Shown here one piece after another: positions 19,793 through 23,156 of a stretch of DNA of 23,156 nt (position 1 is the first letter of the stretch; every line of letters begins with the position of its first letter). The translations under genes were made by a program, and so were the position numbers. The DNA comes from Gnetum montanum (taxonomy: Eukaryota; Streptophyta; Gnetopsida; Gnetales; Gnetaceae), in the NCBI GenBank assembly GCA_015680685.1, contig MNCI01036289.1:170224-193379 (forward strand), given 5' to 3'. The notes beneath the pieces are model-generated. The model did not search any database. It had not been told where the DNA came from and saw only the letters and a list, made by a program, of their open reading frames with translations.

Positions 19793-20553
19793 TGATGAGC
19801 GACGAGGTACCCCTATGCTCAACCATACAAATACAAGCATTTCACACACGATCCGGTCGAATTCCAAGGACTAAGTGCTTATGCGCCCTTGTGGAACAAG
19901 GATGGGTTGGTTGATTGTTGTCTTCCCAAGATTACCTATATGTCACAATTGTATAGTTAAGTAAGCTTGAGGCATATGATTTTTATAGCTTTGATGTTTT
20001 TATGTCATGCGCTAGTAGGGAAGGAGAGAGGTAACTAAGTGACTAATTTAACTTAACTACTCATTAACTAAGTTGTAACTAATCCTAACACCAACATCCA
20101 TTCCCACTTTTTGTACACATCCTAAACTAGTGCAACACTACTAGGATTACCAAACGCTAATTGTTACTAGGTTATCAAGTATTACACGCATGCTCGAAGC
20201 AGTCGTGCTTGTGTAATTTAATGATTTGCTCAATTGATCAAAATGAATTGCTATGCTAATAACAGAAATGTAAAGTGCATAAAATAAATAAAATAAAATA
20301 AATGCATAAGAAAATAAAATAAAATAAATGAGTAAGAAAAAAAATCTCAAGCGCTACAAGGATGAATCAAAGGGCTCATCTTAATTGCTGTAGACAAGGT
20401 GTACTTAGGTACACAATGCTCGAATAAAGATCCATCCACACTTTGACCTCCTACTACAAGCACTTGGGAAATACTCTAACTTTCAAACAGACTACAAGAG
20501 TTTTGCTACTTTGCTGCTAAAAGACTTCCTCCCAATTATGCACCTAGGCACTA

Positions 20554-20561
20554 TATTTATA
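20554..20561 (-). promoter_or_regulatory. TATA box of minus-strand LTR
   Basis: The minus strand reads AAGCCTATAAATATAG. It is aligned with the TATA box of the inverted LTR copy at 15115-15122 and lies about 20 bp downstream of the U3 tandem array. Confidence 0.7.
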
Positions 20562-20580
20562 GGCTTGGGAGCAACTACAC

Positions 20581-20766
20581 TAATAATTAGAGTAACCGCT
20601 CTAATAATTAGAATAACTACTAAAGTAACCGCTAGAGTAACCACTCTAATAATTAGAATAACTACTAGAGTAACCACTCTAATAATTAGAGTAACCACTA
20701 GAGTAACTGCTCTAATAATTAGAATAACTGCTAGAGTAACCACTCTAATAGTTAGAGTAACCGCTC
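20581..20766. repeat. U3 tandem array, 33-bp unit TAATAATTAGAATAACTACT...
   Basis: Three clean 33-bp units and several 21- to 45-bp variants are built from TAATAATTAGAGTAACC and AGAGTAACCACTC. AGAGT and ACTCT words face each other, giving many small hairpins. Because 33 is divisible by three, both strands show open frames with repeated LIIRITTRVTT-like or VVTLIIRAVTL-like peptides; I read these as by-products. The array sits directly upstream of the LTR TATA box, the usual site of enhancer repeats. Confidence 0.9.
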
Positions 20767-20996
20767 TCATCATACCCCCACGACTGAATGAAAACTCATC
20801 CTCAAGTATAGAAGAAAAAAAACAAGTTCTTTACAAAATATATTAGGGGGATGTGGACTTATCTGACTGACATGCAGAGTGACACAAAGAAAACAGACAA
20901 ATACAAAAGTGCTTGAGCATACAATATTACAATTACATACAAAATTGGTGTTCATGACCATTAGGAAAGAACACCAATAGATCCCAAGGACATCCA

Positions 20997-21005
20997 ACCC
21001 CTCTT
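20997..21005 (-). promoter_or_regulatory. Polypurine tract next to the minus-strand LTR
   Basis: AAGAGGGGT on the minus strand lies directly before the LTR start TGGATGTCC, the expected plus-strand primer. It supports the LTR boundary at 20996. Confidence 0.65.
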
Positions 21006-22037
21006 GGAAATAGAAGAATGAGGGAAAGGTAAAAGAGATCTAGCGGTCATGAACAATCTCCTATGAGTGATATGGTTGCATCCTCCTTGATGATGACATT
21101 CATGCTTTCAATCCATGCTTCCCACTACAATCACAACAAAACCAAGGATTAGTATATATAATACATAAATAATGGCTGAATACCTTGTCTCATCAGTGAT
21201 TTTATCTAGCCAAGTTGTGATTGTGATAGATTTCTTGCTTGATATTGTTAGTGGAAAGACTAAAGAATCAGTTAAATAATAGAAGCAATCCATACAATTT
21301 AGAGAAAGCTTGACACAAGGAGTAGTGGAAATAGGGTATTCACAAGAATAAAAAGGAATTCATTACAAATAGTTGTGAAGGTGCATACAATTTGGATGAC
21401 ATGGATGGGGTGAATATAAAGAATTTGATTGTAACAATGTCTAAGGATAAAGAACTTAACCAAACCAGAAGATATGCAAGTGGGTCCTCCCCAAAGCAGG
21501 CTCATGCCCTTTATGCCCTGACAAACCCACAAACCAAAGAGTTCGTAGGCTTTAGGAGTGTCATTTGCAAGCAATAGTTAAAAACTTACCCACAAGAATT
21601 CACCAAATAAAAACAATGCATCAACCCAGAATAGACTAATGATAAAACTAGTAATGAGGTGGAAAATGGAAAGAAAGATGGAGAGAAGAAAATGGAATGG
21701 AATCCCAAGAATAAGGTTGTGTAAAGCTCCTTGAGTATTTCATGGTTAAGATAACTAAGTAGAACTCATCCCAAATCCAGACTCAAACCAACCATATTCA
21801 ATGACCTTGCATCAATACACTTGGCCAATCCATCCTCTTGAGGCAACAAGAATGCTTCCACAAAGAGTGACCACCATTCCAAGGAGAGTGAGATGGAGAA
21901 GCAGGAAGCAAGAAAGGGCCTTAGTTAGAGGGAACCTTTAGGCATCGGAAACATGTCTTTCCAGTGTCATAACTAGCGCTTGTAGTCCATATTACTTTAT
22001 TATGTCTAAGGGGTGTGCTTTGAATTCTCACCTTTTT

Positions 22038-22098
<61 letters not shown>

Positions 22099-22713
22099 AT
22101 GTTTATGCGTGAGAACCATATCATGCAAAGACTTATTTTTATTTACTAAGCTTCCTAATATTTGAACAATGTCAGAATGGTGGAAAACCCAAGAAAAAGC
22201 ATCCAAGCACCCAAGAGAATGGCCAACACCAATGCATCAAATCCCCTTAAAGTCATACCCTTTTCATCCTTTGGTCTTTCCTTGGTTTGAAAAATACCCA
22301 ACCACCAATTCATTAACAAGTTTACTTAGAAAAAGGGGACTATACAGTTCCAAGCCAAAGGAGGCCATAGAGTTGTATGGATGAGTGGACGGTATGGACT
22401 CATTGCCTGTTTTACCAAAAGAATCATACCTTGATATCAGCATCATAATTCAAAGGTAAAAACCAAACATTAGCAATCAGTATGATATAATTTAATCCAC
22501 CATCATGAGCACTTATTAGATGATGAATAAAAGTAAATCAAGAAAACAAAGAAATAGTAAAAACATGAACGATAGTGTAAAACAAAAATAAGAAAAGTTC
22601 AAAGAATGTGTAAAAAAAATTCAAAAATAACTAAGAACATCGAATGGTTAGCATAGGTGGCCATCTCCCCCACAACCAAGTCGGAAGGAGGAGACCCAAA
22701 ATAGTGAGCAGGG
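21006..22713. other. 3' internal region of the minus-strand element, no recognised gene
   Basis: About 1.7 kb separate the integrase end from the polypurine tract. Athila-group elements can carry an env-like ORF here, but I see no clear one. A plus-strand frame from 21392 is open for 61 codons and continues to about 21960 with seven stops; a minus-strand frame at 21574-21299 is open for 91 codons with a hydrophobic end. Neither exceeds what chance allows in this composition. Confidence 0.45.
22042..22096. repeat. (TC)27 microsatellite
   Basis: About 55 bp of uninterrupted TC (GA on the minus strand). The Glu-Arg repeat peptides on the minus strand are translations of it and not proteins. Confidence 0.98.
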
Positions 22714-23156
22714 TTATCCATCAAGAGAGGTATCATGTGTACTGGCTATCCTAAGCTCCTGGAAAGGTTTGGTTTGTTGCATCTTGACCAAAAGTTTCTT
22801 ATCTGGGCTCTCAGGTTTGTATCTTGTCATGGCCCCTAAAGAAAAAGTTGCATAAATAATATAAGGTCCTTTCCATAGTGTTTGAAATTTAGTATGTTGT
22901 GGCACATGTGTGGGATTCTAGTAGAGAACCTTATCTCCTGGCTGATATTTAACTTTCCTAATTCTTAGGACATGACATTATTTATTGAATGCCTTGTGCA
23001 ATTTGTTAGATGACAGGGTAGCTAATCGATTTTCATCTAGCAAGTTAAGGGTTACTAACCATTGTTTCTATGCTAGATCAAGGTCAAGGTGAGGTCACAT
23101 GTCATAGATAGTGTATGGAGCTCAGTTTGAATGGGAAGCATTGGTAATTTACCGTA
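22714..23156 (-). pseudogene. Ty3/gypsy integrase C-terminus (partial at window edge)
   Basis: The minus strand reads, after a TAG at a likely Gln site, KQWLVTLNLLDENRLATLSS, then RIRKVKYQPGDKVLY, a TAG, and NPTHVPQHTKFQTLWKGPYI, ending LVKMQQTKPFQELRI before a stop. This is the C-terminal tail of gypsy integrase: the LDE-R helix, a basic stretch, the GD-VL strand and the WKGPY motif. The core with its catalytic residues lies beyond 23156. Direction and spacing assign it to the element whose 3' LTR is at 19793-20996. Confidence 0.75.

Larger units (their letters stand above)
19793..20996 (-). mobile_element. Complete LTR of Athila-like family, minus orientation (1,204 bp)
   Basis: On the minus strand it runs from TGGATGTCC (20996) to CTCATCA (19793), with TG...CA ends. 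It matches the inverted copy at 15016-15842 over most of R-U5. It is the 3' LTR of an element whose integrase end is at the right edge of the window. It includes a TATA box (20554-20561), a U3 tandem array (20581-20766) and a hairpin TTGGTGTTC...GAACACCAA (20945-20977) near the start of U3. Confidence 0.8.

Noticed and set aside
20492-20846. Opposed 93- and 111-codon frames with LIIR/ITTRVTT-like repeats
   Set aside because: The 33-bp unit is a multiple of three, so stop-free frames persist by periodicity inside an LTR U3.
21392-21960. Possible plus-strand hydrophilic ORF with seven stops in the 3' region of the right-hand element
   Set aside because: About 190 codons with seven stops is close to chance for this composition, and there is no recognised motif.
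21921-22206. Glu-Arg repeat proteins on the minus strand
   Set aside because: Pure (TC)n microsatellite translation.

Overview
The window looks like repeat-dominated nuclear DNA from a land plant with a large genome. A gymnosperm or similar lineage would fit, but nothing here fixes the species. I found no intact host gene, rRNA, tRNA, CRISPR array or bacterial-type operon. Nearly all recognisable content is decayed retroelements: two Tat-lineage Ty3/gypsy segments, two members of another Ty3/gypsy family related to Athila (OTA), and one RTE-type LINE fragment. Most reading frames are broken by in-frame stops, many at positions where the family has Gln, as expected from C-to-T decay of methylated silenced DNA.

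Layout. (1) 1-1314, plus strand: an unrecognised, apparently spliced gene with three exons and two good introns, also carrying stops. (2) 1493-1826: minisatellite with a GGCC-hairpin core. (3) 1968-5764, minus: Tat-type gag-protease, followed at higher coordinates by a primer-binding-site-like motif (5987-6003) and a 1.79 kb LTR (6010-7797) with TATA box, G-box, a perfect 10-bp palindrome and clusters of TAGCGTAGC hairpins. (4) 7798-7811: polypurine tract (minus) abutting the same LTR, so that LTR can also serve as the 3' LTR of the next element. (5) 7813-9170: unrecognised 3' region. (6) 9171-9740: a second hairpin-core array with a 181-bp higher-order repeat. (7) 9756-13224, minus: Tat pol with RT, RNase H, a second archaeal-type RNase H and integrase. 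(8) 13365-13560: a third hairpin-core array just upstream of pol.

(9) 13566-14250: AT-rich, unassigned. (10) 14250-15015, minus: C-terminal end of an RTE-clade LINE. (11) 15016-19650, plus: 5'-truncated LTR, tRNA-Asp-like primer site, gag, protease and the start of RT of an Athila-like element, cut off inside RT. (12) 19793-20996, minus: LTR of the same family in opposite orientation, followed at higher coordinates by a 3' region (with a pure TC microsatellite) and the integrase C-terminus of its element at the right edge.

How the parts relate. In the left half, gag-protease and pol of Tat type lie on the same strand but in separate segments joined through one LTR. Arrays with the same hairpin design follow protease, precede pol and follow pol. 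This suggests a parental order of LTR, gag-pro, array, pol, array, 3' region, LTR, and array recombination could explain the pol-less left segment. The antisense spliced gene occupies the place where Tat elements often carry extra ORFs. None of these elements looks able to move by itself.
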